A DNA stretch of 64,000 nucleotides from Choristoneura fumiferana (taxonomy: Eukaryota > Arthropoda > Insecta > Lepidoptera > Tortricidae): contig NC_133476.1 of the NCBI RefSeq assembly GCF_025370935.1, positions 14,941,643 to 15,005,642 on the forward strand, written 5' to 3'. Under the pieces are notes generated by a model. That model ran no database searches. It was given only the letters and a program-made list of their open reading frames with translations, and was not told where the DNA came from. This document shows positions 49,301 to 62,960 of the stretch, piece by piece; the first letter of the stretch is position 1, and each line of letters opens with the position of its first letter. The translations under genes were made by a program, and so were the position numbers.

Positions 49301-52300
49301 TGATATGCAAGAACATTCATGGCGGCGAGATTAATATCTCGCTGCACGGGGGGCTCCATGGATAATGATTAGGAGTTCACAAACATGAAAGTCCTAAAAC
49401 AATTGAAAAAGAGAAAATCGGGATTTCGATAAAAGGTAAAGCCTATTGGCAGAACGATCGAGAGGGGCAGAATACAGAAAGAGGTTGGCGGCTGGCGGCC
49501 GGGAAGCGCGAGCAGATAGGCAGCTCGAGCGACGCGAATGCGACATTTCAATTTGAGTATATATTATTCATGGTAATGCGTTAAAAGCGCCGGCATACAA
49601 CTTGCTCAGTTCGAGCGGGGACCGAGTAATCGCCGCGCACGTGCGAACACCAGATATATTCAATGTTGTGCTTTAAAATTGTCGTTTCGCGCCATTTGCA
49701 GTTGCCGCGCCTGGCCCGATGTGCCTCGCTTATAAAGTAACTCAACGAAATGTGGGACTCGTTTTTATATTTATTGTACTCTATAAAAATTACCTCTTTC
49801 ACTAGACAGAACGATTACTCGCACGATTTTGTATTGAATGGAATATAAATAAAGTAGCATGTGCTCCCGTTCTCCGATGTATTTTATGAATGGCCGTGAT
49901 ACGACTACGTTTTCGGATTAATGGAATAGCTACCTGATTTACGTGAATTGCGTAGATTCCATTTAAACAAGATGTATTGAATACCGTGCATAAATCTCGG
50001 GCGCCACTAGGAGCACTCTGCTAGCCGGTGGCACCGCAATACGACCAAGAGAAATGGTCAAATGATATGTATCACGCATTCCACGCTACATTCCGTACCA
50101 GCAACTTGCTTTAATAGATGTAAATGGATTTATAAGAATTTATTAATTGAATCTTTTGTGTTTTCAGACATAATACCTACCATCGTTTTTTTAGATAACT
50201 CACAAAGAGTAATATTTATTAACACACAATTTATACGACCAATAACAAAACCGTCATTACAAAAAACAAAGATACCGTCGTTATTGTTCATAAAAGTTAC
50301 CAAATTAGATTTTCTCAAACCGAATGATTCGATAGGTATAGGTACACTTATCATAGTACCTATTAGGTTTTAAGGTCTAACGTTTGAACATTACGACATT
50401 ATATGTTATATGACATTACTCAAATGTTATGCTTATTAGTATTGGCTCTGTGCACGACATCAGCGCCACCTAGCGTCCGCAACTTTGTTGGCTCTGAGGC
50501 TCTGACGTTTTGAAATTTCATCATGACTTTGTGACAAAAATCAAACCTATCACGTATTAATTTATAACACAAAATTACCGTGATACCGTGATTTGGGTGG
50601 ACAAAAAGTTGTGAATTCATTTTTGGTTATTAAAATTAAATGAAGTAAGTAAAATTTATTCAAAAAGTGATTTTTATTTTGGTTATTTCAGGGTTTGTTT
50701 ACTTCATATATGTACTTTTACTTAAAACAAAAAGATAAAGCTATCTTAATGGTTTCTTTAAATAATAGTAAAATTATATAGTTGTTCTTATATCGTTAGT
50801 AATAAATTAAATATCATTTTCAGATAAAAATGAGTATTGTTTTGAAGACCGGTTTTGTGAGTATCACTCAATATAAAATTTCAACCACAAACCGTTTCAT
50901 AAGGAAAATTGTTGGTATCTGCTGGACATGTCCGGGATGTAGAGGAATTAAGAACAAAACAGGGACGGTGTTCAATAATTCAAGCTCGCATCATAACACA
51001 ATCCTCTATTATTAAAATTAGGTAGTTAAGTCTAAACAAATTGCTTTGTTAATGACAGACAGATTCATAATATGAGTATCACAGATGACCTAGCCTACAT
51101 TATTTCTACTTTTGGCCACTACGAGCGCTGCGATAGATTTCATTACCCCCAGGGACCCCAACCTAGTACTTCGCACCCAGCGAATAGAAAAACAAGGTAT
51201 TTATACAGCTTGCGTTCCACACCAATAGTTGTGTACGTATCGTATCGGAGAGGTCGGCCGGAGCTGCGACCGCCATCTATTATTCATCGCCGAAGACAGG
51301 GGAACAAAATTTGTGTAAGTGCGTTGTGATCCAGCCAATCTCGCCATCTTTATTTCATTCGCAATAAATGGATTACATTGTTCGCAGTTTGCGTTAGATA
51401 CGTTATTTTTCGTTGCCATCAATGCTGTCTTTGTTCAGTATTTTCTACTGTGATCTGAAATTGATGATAATACTTAATATTACCAAGACGAAACCAAGCT
51501 TAAACTAAGCTAGTTTGCTTGTAAGTCACGAAATCCGGCGAGAGCAACCACTAAAAGGCGTATTTTATTTTCTTCCAATATCCCTATAAGTTTCTGTTTT
51601 TCTAGCAGATTTCAATATTGTTCCCTATCGTAAATCATCCCTCTGCCAACAAAAATAAATCGAAAACGTCAACAGAAAACAGGATTTCGACCGCGGAGAA
51701 AAGGAGGCAAATAAAATTTCAAATGCCAATCAAAATTACACATGACCTGGCACGCAAATACAAATGCTTACATACTGACATGTCTTTGGGTAGGGATTTT
51801 GTTCAAAAGGAGTATGTAGAATCGGTTAAATCTTTGAAGGGTACGTTCACTTGTAATCCCGAGTTACAGGGATTTCGTACTTCCCCCGATGCATCACTGT
51901 GAGTTAGCCGGGCCAGCGATAAAATCAATCTGACGGGAAGGGACAAACAGGAATAAAACATTGAAGCATCACGTACGAAAAGGGCTGCGGTCATAGTTTT
52001 CCTGATGAGGTAAATCGGTTCACTACTATTGGATCGCATAATGAGTTGTTTTGGCGCACGACGCTGGTTGGATGAGTAAATTGTATCTTGTTGATGTTCC
52101 TCCTATGATTTATCTGAAATCGTGGAGTCGGAACGCTTAATATATTTTGGTTATAATTTCAGAACACACAAATAAAGTGAAAAACAAACACTTTTGCCAC
52201 AAAAACGACTTTACGATCTACAAAATGTCATTCCACTTCATCGAAAAATAAAACACCAACCTTTCAGTGTTTGAGAACCAAGCGCTGAGCGTAAGTCAAA

Positions 52301-55300
52301 AATCAGAAATTGGTTTTAGATCAAAACCTTACGCAAATGCGAGTTTCACAGTGGCGGCCTGGATACGACTGGATGCGTGACTGGCGGCAAGCTGAACGTT
52401 TTTTCTGTTCATTGCGTGTGCTCTCAGGTAGCCACAATTCAGCGAGTGTCTTAACCACGCAATGTACAGAGAAAATGCGCGATGTCGTGGCCAGACAATG
52501 AGCGTACTACGCCCACGACGCGTGTGATAAATATACGTCGATTCATCACCCACGGTGAACCCTCGTTCAAGCCCTTCCACTCTCGACCAATCCATCTACG
52601 TTCTGTTTCAAAATACACAACTAAATAAAACACGAAACGCAAACAGAAATCATTGTTCGTAATTAGGTACTTATGAAGTCGAAAATATAACAAACTTTCA
52701 ACGACGCGCTCATCGCTACTTTTTTAATTAAAATGGGGAATTTTGGCGGGGTCTCACCTGTGCTCAGTTCTCGTGCCACCGTTTTATCGGTACCCCGGGA
52801 CATAAATTAGAAGTAAAAGTAATTGTTGAAACTTTTCCAAGGCAGGCCGGAGGGCTAGTGACTGGAATTTGTGCAGAATTACCTGCCACTGGTTTTAAGA
52901 CTTGCAATTTATCAGTGCGGGATCCCACGGCTCGATAGACCGTCGGACCGATGGTCAGTCGCATGGAAAAAGGCTAGCCTTTTTTCAAGGCTTACCGGGA
53001 TGCATTAACGCGGGAAGTGATTAATAAATCTACCTAAGCGCAGCTTTTATACTAAATTAAATTTTAAAGCCGGACATTAAACTTTGGTTTAGTCACTTTT
53101 TGGTAGCATATTTATTTTACTTAACAGAAACAGTAACTTTGTTGAAGTATATAATTATTTAAAGAAAACACGCTGGGTAAAATAGCTTGCAATTTCCGAA
53201 ATGAATGCAATTTACGCCTTCATTACGCAAATTATTCCGTGAAACGGGCCGAAAATGATATTTATATTTTACGTATCCAGTGTAACGGGATTGTTATACG
53301 CGTATATTATGGTATCTCGGAAAAAGGCGGGTTTTGATTGACGCTGGCAATCCGCTTAATGTGACCTCGAGGCAAGTTTTGCGCGGCGCACAAACGACTG
53401 GTTAAATTCAGAGGTCGACGCAAAGCGACGCAATCTCTCTCACGTCACGCCGAAGGAGCTCGCCATATAATTCATTTCCCTATTCATATTTGTCTTAGTG
53501 GTAGATTCCTGGGTGCGAGCTTTGAACGCAAAAAAAAAACTAAAAAAGGCTAAGGAGCTATGCAAAATGACATGATATTTTACGACGGGAGTGTTATTGA
53601 AAAAGTTTCAGGAAAATATATTTCCTTCTCACTTCGCCGTTCGTATGAATTGAATCGGGTCCCTATTCTAAGCATATAGAAGAAGTGCGCCAGGCGTATG
53701 GTTTATATTCGTCGTTCAAGATTACGTGACTGGAAATAGTAAAATCGGATGATGATGTTGATAATGTAGGTCGTAAGAGGCCATTGCCAATAAAAAGTTA
53801 TAGGTAAGCGATGGATTAAAAGGAACTGGGTCAGGGCAGGGCTCTACCTTATGAAAATAAGGCGTTTTGGTGGCTCCTCCCTTCTACTAAACAACGGATA
53901 TCGCGTTATCTATCAATCTGCCGATGCCTGCCTTCCCGCACGTTTGTAATCGATCCTCGTAAAGTAAGTAGAAAGTGAAAGTCGAAATAACGAAAAACAA
54001 CCGAGAAACATACATTAATTTTCATTTGTAAAAAGGTCTAACTTCGAAATACTGTTTATAAAATTCTTTTCAGACAAAACAGGAGCTACCGAAAGGAGCA
54101 GCCAATCACACTAACTTTGCATTACTTTGAGCTAGTGCTTGGGCTCTAAAAGCAAAGTTACATGCACTCAATAGAAGGCCGCTTAACAAACTTTTTCTCG
54201 GAATACGTCATTGAGAAAGGCAGCCCGCAACTTGGCAATATCGCCCATTTGTCCCGGGCAAATGAATAATTATTGAAATTTAAAATTCTTATTTTGCGTA
54301 ACATTACCAAGTTTAAAAGGGGTCATGACTTTTTTTATAATCCCAATCTCCTTTTGTTCGATAATGGCGGAGTTTTGACTTTTACGATATTGAATTTCGA
54401 TAGCTATTATTTTATATTCTTATATTTTACCTAAGTTTTATGCTTATTTTTTATCTGAATGGAGCATTTTGCACACGCATGAGATATAATTAAAGCAGTG
54501 TCATAGGTTATCGTTAATTGGCAGCGAGGTCGCGCGCCGGCGCGGCTGCCGGCTGCCGGTCCGGCCAGCGGGAGTCGTTTGCACCCGTCATTACCGGCAG
54601 CTGGCGTCGCCACACGCACAACGACCTCTTCTTTTCACAGAAAATTTTACTAGCACACCACGCGTGGAACACCCGTATCTCCAACATTTTCCGTGATTAA
54701 AATTCCCGCAACGCCATTTATCCTCCCCCATACTTATTTACCATAAATTTTATCATAATTCCATTGTATTACCGACAATCCCTGATCTATCAAGAGATAC
54801 TGCCAGTCAATAACGTAACTTTTACCCCCAAACTTAGTAGCCGCAGAGGCTAGTTGAAAGTTTCATGTGCCTGATAATTTACATAATAGAAGACGGTAGG
54901 TCTATCCCCTATCGGGGTCATCCGAACTTCTGTGGATTAGGGCTTTCACCGTCGAGGCTTATCGGATTCTGAACGAATTTCGGGATTCATGCGATAGTGA
55001 CGTCATTATCGATATTCGATTTATATGCAGATTTGGAGTAAAGGAGCGTGGGTGCGGCCGAGGTATTGTGACGTCACGCCAATGCCCCGGCAATGCCGTC
55101 CTGTCTGACAGCTAACGCGCCTTTACAATACTACTTGTGGACACTTCCTCCCTTCTATAGATAAAACAAAACTCAGATAATAGATACGCTTAAATACATA
55201 TACAGCGCTCGCTTCGAAACTGAGATCCTTGTTAAAGTTTCGCGCACTGGACCTTAAGACGACAGAAGCTCCATTGTAAGGATTTAACAATATCTCTCGC

Positions 55301-55634
55301 TTTGCTGCACTCACCCAGTGATAATAAAATATCACAATGGTAGTCAATTCTATTCATGACAAGTATGCGAGATGAAGAGTGTCAGTGGCATAATTTGAGA
55401 AATCAAATGATAAGGAAATTATTCGGTTAAGTATTGTTTAGAGTTTGTGACTAAGTAAAAGTTGAAAAGTCCTTTCTGTCTCTGTTGACGTCTTTTGTTT
55501 TGGCCAAGTTGTATTTCGAGTTTTCAATTAAATTGGGACTATTTGCGACATAAGATCCGCTTCAATTGTTTCTAATTTAATTTATTTCAATGATGTATTT
55601 ATGACTTTAAAAACGAATAGGTTTTCGAACGGTT
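46301..55634 (+). other. Long intron stretch, no gene recognised
   Basis: About 9 kb of AT-rich DNA with GC patches near 47325-47400, 49440-49720, 51240-51300 and 54525-54605. A word near 50458-50475 (ACATCAGCGCCACCTAGC) resembles a dispersed repeat but could not be extended. Open frames at 50062-50373, 51072-51329 and 51618-51902 show no domain, no good splice context and no family resemblance. Confidence 0.4.
54525..54605. other. GC-rich island
   Basis: An 80-base core almost entirely of GC-rich words (GCGCGCCGGCGCGGCTGCCG and GGTCCGGCCAGCGGGAGTCG) in strongly AT-rich surroundings. It is non-coding as far as can be seen and is a possible conserved or regulatory element. Confidence 0.3.
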
Positions 55635-55702
55635 CTCGTCTTGTACTTCCTATTCTCCTATTCGGTTTTCGAAACGAATAGGAAGAGGAAGTACAAGACG
55701 AG
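55635..55702. repeat. Strong hairpin (inverted repeat)
   Basis: CTCGTCTTGTACTTCCT at the start of the left arm (55635-55664) pairs with AGGAAGTACAAGACGAG at the end of the right arm (55675-55702). The CCTATTCG/CGAATAGG ends also pair, leaving a 10-base loop and a two-base bulge. It could be a small MITE core or a hairpin RNA precursor. Confidence 0.65.
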
Positions 55703-58700
55703 ATTCCGTTTTGAAAATAACTGCTAATTTAAAACAAATAATATTTAATTTACTTATTTTGCCAGTAGCCTACTTCGAAGATTGTCATCTTTTGCTTTGC
55801 TTATGCTGTACATAACAACATCATCTGAAAACAGTGACAGATTGCGGTTATTTCTTCTCAGACGAGACCTACTTTGTAAACAATAAGTAATTTGGAAAAT
55901 GGAAGCGAACGTATGAAAGTGCGGCTTTTCCCATAGGTAGTAACGTAATGACTAGCAACAATCTACATCAGACTAACGAGTAAAACTTCAGTAGCGTCAT
56001 TATGCTACCAGCGATCGCTTTATGCCGTCGAATGCTCAGCGAAATGCCATTTTTCACTCCGCCTATGTTGCCCATCTGTGGTAGGTACTCATACTATCAA
56101 ATAGCTTCTGGTTTAGTAACTCAATTAAAAGAGCTAGCACAAGTTTCAGTTGCATTTGAGCGGATTACGTCTAAGTGTTAGGTTAGTTCCATCAATGTTT
56201 TAGTTCAAGCTCGTGTAGTAGATTTTGACCATAGCTTTTCGCTAAGTACGTTATTAGTTTCAGTGTTCCGTAATCCTCATCGTCGTAAATTCGGAGCGTT
56301 GTACCCGGATCGCTGTCAAATTCACGTTGTTGTTGCCTAATAATTCATTAACTTTTTTTGAGGAAAAAGAAAGCGAGTAAAAAAGGCCAACACATCATTC
56401 ATCTTTTACCCAAGCTGTCTATTATGAGTTGCAGTTTTTAAAAAGTTAGTAATTAACATCGGGCCGCAGTCGCAGACCACGTCCTAACTTCTGAAGTGTT
56501 CATAAAGTTTGGGGAATGCCCTAATCATTAACAGCGAGGCGCTTGCTCAAAACGATGACTTTTTTATTCAGGTCGCATGATAGGAGAAGTTTTGTAATTA
56601 AAAAGGTACAAAACTTGGAAATACTTTCGACTGATGATTTAAAGTCAATATATTTAAAGGGCGAGCGTTTGTGCCAGCCAATTTAGATTGAGATTTAAAA
56701 ATAACAAAAACTTATTTTAAAAATTTGAGCTTAGCCGTTGCTTGAATATATTTTATACTTTGATTTGAGTTGACTTCCCGTTGTATAGAAAATCGATTTA
56801 TCGTTGTGGCGTAGAGGGTCTCATCACAATATAGAGTTCAATATTCCTTTGATGCTCGTGAAATCTATTGAGGACTAGATAACAAAAGCTCTGATCTGCC
56901 TTTGGATGAAACAAACTGTTTTGTGAACATTGACATCCAATCGTCGGTTAACGTGATAAAAAAGCTACGTCATGCAGAAAAACATTGTTCTTACGATATG
57001 AATGTGAAAACTTTTTAAATCTCGAAGACGACTGAACCGATTTCACTTTAGAACCAGGCAATAGTATGTAAATGTAGGGGTCTTTGAAAGGCGAGTACAC
57101 CGTTTCATGACAACACACAAGCAAACTTAATGGTGCTGTGGTGGGGTGGCATGTACGATGGTCATCTTATCATTTACTCGTACCACTGAGTAACATTCAA
57201 ATTCAAGCTCACCCGTAGACATCTCAAATCAACGGGTAAAACAACAAGGGGTATTTCATTAAAAAGTTATAAAATATAACATTACGCAAGCTAGTAAAAG
57301 TAACCACTTAAGTAAGTATACCACCATGTTATCATTGTATTTACTCTTAAGACACTTGTAGGTATTTTTCAATTATAGAATATATTCGGACCGAATGGGT
57401 CTACTTTATTCCAGGGGCACTCGGACAGCAACTCATCCTCCGCCTGTCGCAGTATTTCACCACGTCTATAAAGATGAAAAATTTCAGTAGCCTTATGATA
57501 AGTCCCTGTGGTTGAGACAGAATGGGTGAACACCCAAGGGCTCATCCCTGGGTTCGATCGCGTCTCCCCGAGGGTGTCATCCCGTTCGCTCCCGTTTGTC
57601 TCGGTATTGAAGCGCAGGTTAATAAGTAATGAAGCGGATTCGACCGAGTTTTGTTTGTTAAAGTGATTATTCAAATACGAAAAACGTTTCCGGTTTCCCT
57701 AAACTTCACTCATATTTTATTCACTGATTTCTTCACGGTTTGAGGAATTCGTAATTGTTGATAGAATTTTCGCAGCTATTTGCTCTCGGCGAGAGCTACT
57801 GCTGAGTTATGATTTAGTTCAATATTCAAGTTTCCCCTTTGGTTATTATTTTATCTATAAACCTTTGAAAAGTCCCGGTGTTTATTGAGTAATTAAGACA
57901 AAAGGTTGTAGCAATCCTAACCACATAATTAAACGATAACATTGTCTGTCCATTCTAATTAATAAGTTCGTGCTTGCCCACATTTGTGGCAACGTAGAGC
58001 GCAAAGTAATTTATGTTATCGTCGTACCACTTACTACTGGAATTTGTCTTCTATTAAGTTGAAAATTTTCCGCTTCTAACTTGGCTCTTCTCTAAGTTGG
58101 GAAGTTATTTCGAATGAGAAGCAAGAGAGTTAAAAACAAAGTGGGCGCCCAGTAGTGTTAAATAAGAATACTATGGTCGTCCCTAAGCTTTCCTAAGAAA
58201 ACTAATCCCATACCGAGATTATTTCGCGAGGCTTCCAATCAATTCGCCTATAAAAACACGGGATAAAACGTTGCTATCCTCTTCCGAGAGTTGTCTCCTC
58301 GGAGAATCATTACGAAAATACGACAAAATTCTAGAGCGTCTGTCCTTAGGAAAGGGTGTTATTTATGGAGGGCAGAGGCCGGGGTGTATCTGAGTGGCTC
58401 TATTAGCTCAACTAATATTTTCTTCTTCAAGTTAATTGTTATGTCGCCTTTAAGACCAGGTGGCTTGTCCCATTACGCCGCCGCGGGGCCGTAATGCCGA
58501 GGCGCGAAACTTGCGAGCCGCCACGCCAAGAGCGTAGCCCCGCAGAGATATTTAAACAAGTTTAAACTTTTTCTCTACAATATTTCCAGTGAAATGCACT
58601 CTTATTGAGTTCCCTTAATTACGCTATCGAAATGCTTAATCAACTATCATATTTTATTGACTGACATCGTCTAGCGGGATACAACGGTTTAAGTTACGTG

Positions 58701-59852
58701 TTTGTTACTCGATCAACGCCAGCTTTTTACAAAATGTTCACAAACGCTTGAGGATAAAAACGACGCCCCTAAAATCCAGCTTTAATAAATGTGAACGATC
58801 AACGTCCAGTGTAAACCCAGATAACAGACAAGCAGCATTGTTAGCCCAACATTGTTGGTATTTTGATGGACGCGAGGCTGACCATTACGACTAGACCATT
58901 GTTCCCAAACTGCTAAAGTAACCACTGCCCGTCATGAGAAAACGGTTGCATAGTTCTAGAGTTCCTTTCGACAGCAAACAGCTCTAATTTGAAATATTCT
59001 GGAGGCGTGATTGATTATGTTGACTTCTAGTTAAATTTAATGTTGGCAACACAATCATAATTTTAATTGTATACTATTTTCACTTTTTTGTCAAAAACGC
59101 AATGGTAACATTGCGTTTACGTCTGCGAAAAACCCCTAAAATAGAAGTGAAATAGCAAACGGAACTTAATTATAAAAATATATCATATAAAATGTCACCG
59201 TATTAGAAAATTAATATGTAAAACCTGATTTATAAACCTTAAATCCTTGGGTCGGCATTTTAGAATTTCAAATTTAGGTTATAAATTATAGCTACTTATG
59301 TTATGAGTTCTAAGGAGTATGTCTTTAGTGAAAACGTTAAAATTTGGTGATGATTTTGTTGATTCTTTTACGATCTTAACTTAGCTTACCAAACCATGTA
59401 TGAAAAAATTACATGAGGTAATGTTTAGATATATTTATATGAATCGTGTGACTAGTAGGTATGTCGGTGGCAACGCTGCAATATGACCTCATCATGGCAT
59501 CGTTTGAAAACCGATCGTATTTACGACTTGGCACTCCGTCGGCGACTGGACGTCTCGAAACACAATATCACTTTTTTGATAACATTAAATTATTTTTAGC
59601 AGACATTTCTCGTTTTTTCACAATGATGTTGAAAGAAAAATCTTCTCTGCGTTTAGACTGTACGTGAGTTTGTTTATTTTCTTGCAACCTTTGACTATAC
59701 TTAATTCTTTTTTTTAGCTAGTAAAAATGACGCATGTACGAAGTTTATTTTAAAGTTTGCATGTCTGCAATATCATGCAAAGCAACTGGCCACTAATTTA
59801 AAAAAAATATAACAAAAAATTTAACCGACTACAAAAAACCATGAAAATATTT
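55703..59852 (+). other. Intron, no gene recognised
   Basis: AT-rich. A small block at 57010-57115 has words like those near the middle of the AACCCCCGAC repeats (CGACTGAACCGATTT) but without the ends. GC-rich at 58480-58545. No exon, RNA gene or other repeat was identified. Confidence 0.45.
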
Positions 59853-59999
59853 TTCTACCAATTTGAAGTCGGTGCCTCAGCACTAGCCAGCAGGAATGGA
59901 CCTATAGTCGTCTACCTCACCTACATACTATAACTATAATATTGGGCTTCAATCACTCCTGCTGGCTCGTGCTGAGGCACCGACTTCAGACTAGTAGAA
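59853..59999. mobile_element. Palindromic MITE containing GAAGTCGGTGCCTCAG
   Basis: The left arm 59853-59898 is inverted at 59954-59999. Both contain TGAAGTCGGTGCCTCAGC and GCCAGCAGGA, and the loop is about 55 bases. It belongs to a larger complex with the two direct repeats that follow. Confidence 0.75.
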
Positions 60000-60199
60000 C
60001 ATCTTTTACGAAAGATTATATTTCCCGATGCAGAGACGTTCATTATTGAGGAGTCCTGGTACTTCACCACCCGTTCCATTTCACCATATGCATTACGATG
60101 AGCATAAATTGCTTAGCAACTGTGTTAAGTAATTTAAATTCAACCCGTGAAATACTTGTAATTGAGTACCTACTCGTAGTTACTCCGATTGTCAACTGT

Positions 60200-60500
60200 G
60201 GTCTTCATCATCAGTTCCACTTCACCAAATGATGATTTTCAGAAGCAAATGCACGATTTACTATTAAATATATTCAAATTACCATAGGTGTCCCTACAAT
60301 AGTTGAAGAGTTCCCTCGATTTCCTTAGGATGATCACATCCTGATTTGGTGCTTATGGGACTTAATTGAAGGTAGGTACGAACGAAAAAAAAATTCAAAT
60401 CGGTTCACAAATGACGGAGTTCTGAGGTAACAAAAATATTTTAATAAAAAAAAAAACAAATTGATAACCTCCTCCTTTTTTTGAAGTCGGTTAAAAATTA
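60200..60500 (+). repeat. Dispersed repeat, direct copy 1
   Basis: It starts GTGGTCTTCATCATCAGTTC, includes CCATTTGTGAACCGATTTGA-type words (read on the other strand) and ends TTTGAAGTCGGTTAAAAA. It is repeated in the same orientation at 61003-61335 with scattered differences. It has no coding capacity. The ending GAAGTCGGT connects it to the palindrome at 59853. Confidence 0.7.
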
Positions 60501-60674
60501 GAAAACAAACAGCACAGAAAGAAAACTCAAGAATATGATATGTTCAGTCCTAGCCCCCGTTTCCGTATTAATTTTATGTTATTATAAAATATTTGTTTTA
60601 TTTTCATTTTTTTACATCCCAAACATCGGTTCATAGTTTATAGTAAAATAATAAATTTTAAAGATTTTTTTTAT

Positions 60675-60870
60675 AATAATGTTTTAATCGATAAGATAAC
60701 GGATAACTCACGTCTGGATACGAATTTAGCTCGACATTTTTCGAGCTAATTCATAACCCTTCTTATGGGAGCAACGCGACTCGGCGCCGGCGGCTGCTGC
60801 AACTGCAACGCGCACTGCGCGCCACCGTCTGCTCGCGCGACTACCCGACGAAACTAATACCGGCGGACAA
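60675..60870. repeat. GC-rich repeat with GCTCGA/TCGAGC foldback
   Basis: TAGCTCGA and TCGAGCTA (60728-60749) form a short stem, followed by CTTATGGGAGCAACGCGACT and a CG-dense block. I associate this block with a lepidopteran dispersed repeat. The minus-strand open frame at 60726-60998 (Ala/Arg-rich) derives from it and is not credible as a gene. Confidence 0.45.
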
Positions 60871-61002
60871 CTACCCGCGTTTTCGTCGTCATTTTTGTCA
60901 TAATTGCCAAAAGTAGGGTAGCACACAACACTAACAACATTACTCTGTAAAGGCACATTTACACTAACTGATGACGTAGTACGAGTTGCGTTGATCAAAT
61001 GT

Positions 61003-61335
61003 GGTCTTCATCATCAGTTCCACTTCATCAAATGATGATTTTCAAGAGCAAATGTACGAGTTACTACTAAATATATCCAAATTACCAATGGTGTCCTTAC
61101 AATATTTGAAGAGTTCCCTCAATTTTCTTAGGATCCAATCATCAGATCCTGATTTGGTGGTTATGGGACCTTGGTGAAGGCATTCCAAGAAAGGAAAAAA
61201 AAATTAAAATGTCGGTGTTCTGGGGTAATGAACAAAAAAAATCGAATCGGTTCATAAATGACGGAGTTCTGCGGTAAAAACATAACAAAATACAACTGAA
61301 TTGATAACCTTCTTCTTTTTTAAATTGTCGGTTAA
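61003..61335 (+). repeat. Dispersed repeat, direct copy 2
   Basis: Same unit as 60200-60500, about 800 bases downstream in the same orientation. It shares GTGGTCTTCATCATCAGTTC, GAAGAGTTCCCTC, GATCCTGATTTGGTG-like words, AAATGACGGAGTTCTG and a CGGTTAAAAA end. Each copy has private insertions, for example extra sequence at 61190-61235 here. Confidence 0.7.
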
Positions 61336-62064
61336 AAATAATGAAAAATTATGCGTTATGACGCAGATTTGAGTCAGCGAAAGATGAGAGGGACACTAAT
61401 TATTATAAAATTAGAAAGTGCCAGAATGGTCGATAAAAACAAATATATATATTTATTAATAACGTGCACTTCTATTTTTAACTGCCGGTGTGTAATATGA
61501 AAATTAGTACACGAACACTATAAATTAAAACCATAATTATGCACAAACTGCAAATAATTATATAAGTTATGTTTCGTCGTAAATCGTAATTCACTAAAAG
61601 CGGCTAATCATATAAATCTAAACATTGCAGAGATTAAACAGTCCAATTAAATTTTACATAACTAACAGTGTTTACGTATTCGCGTGCATGTGGTCGAGCT
61701 AAACCGTTGCAGATACTGGCGCGTGCAAACATACATTGATTGATTTGATATTAGTTCAACTGACAAAATGTTGCCTCTCCACGATATCGCATGCCGGCTT
61801 TTAATGGACTGCGGTGCAAACACGCGTTCACTTAGTTTCTGTTGTTTTTAGCGTTCTTATGCGTTCGATTGAAACGAACTTGAATGTCAGTTTTTAGCAG
61901 TAAATAATTTTCTGATGAAAATTTCAGTTTCTTTTTTGCTGGTTATACTTTTTGCTGGCTGTTCTTGCATTTTCACTGAAAATAAAAACGGATAGCTGAA
62001 CTAGTTTTGCTACTTGATGTTTAGCCAAAATTTACTAATTAGAAACCAAAATAATGCTAATATT
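61336..62064 (+). other. Intron, nothing recognised
   Basis: AT-rich unique sequence with no gene or repeat family recognised. Confidence 0.5.
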
Positions 62065-62243
62065 GCCCCCGACGCAAAAAGAAGTGTGTTAGCCTCTGTC
62101 GCACCGTAGCTCTTAAGCGGGTGGACCGATTTGAATGCGGTTTCTTTTTTTTTGAATACAGGTTTTCTAGTGATGGTTCTTAGACATGTTTCATCAAAAT
62201 CGGTTGAGCCGTTTTCGAGACACGGAACTTTGAAGTGACAAAG
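62065..62243 (-). mobile_element. AACCCCCGAC-type dispersed repeat, copy 2 (inverted)
   Basis: CCCCCGACGCAAAAAG at 62066 is the inverse of the right end of copy 1. The interior words GGTGGACCGATTTGAATGCG, GATGGTTCTTAGACATG and GGTTGAGCCGTTTT are inverted matches to 16880-16990. The far end (GTGACAAAGTCGC) has decayed. Confidence 0.7.
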
Positions 62244-62960
62244 TCGCTTAAAGTCTTTATATAGCGCGGTATTCTCTATTATTAATTTAACTCATGACAT
62301 GCATTCATTACTTCCTTCAAAAATATCGTATAAGTTACCGAAACTGTTAAAGAATTAAAATACAAATAAAATGAGATGAAACTAAACCAAGCGTGTAATA
62401 AAAGTCCTATCACCACTTCAAACAAAAATATATCAAAAGGCATTAAGTCAAAGGCTTAGTCTCAAACATCACAAACAACAATAACAAGGATAAAACACCT
62501 CAAATCCGCAATATTACATTAAATCACGGCAGCACGGAGAAAAACTGAGAAGAATTAAAGCGAGTATTCTTAAAACAAGTACCTACACGTAGTAAATTAC
62601 AGCGACAGGTATCCCAAGGGACGGCAAGGCCTTCCCCCTAAGTAAAATAATAATAGGGCCAGCAGCTTTGTAACGAAACGGCGACATTTAGCAAAATTGC
62701 GCCCTTTATTACGAGCAGCTACATGTTTATTGATATCCAAAATTTTCACTTAGCTACAATTTCCTTAGTATTTGCTGAGTGTCGTTTAACTAAGGCACTG
62801 TTTAGGTGATAATTGGAATTACTAGATTTGTTGTTCCGTGGATAGGGATTCGGGCTTAAAAGAATCATTAATGATCAAAAATTTGCTTCTCAATTGGCAC
62901 AGTGGACGTAAAACCGAGAATATTCTCGATTGGAAATGTGGTCATTAAATAAAAAAGGAA
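62244..62960 (+). other. Intron, nothing recognised
   Basis: AT-rich unique sequence. No gene or repeat family was recognised. Confidence 0.5.

Noticed and set aside
50062..50373. 103-codon plus-strand frame
   Set aside because: It is overlapped by an equally open antisense frame, has no known motif and is not spliced into the host frame.
53790..53815. AG|GTAAGC at 53806 as a ratchet point
   Set aside because: The upstream sequence is A-rich and lacks an acceptor tract. The same applies to the AG|GTAAGC near 18150.
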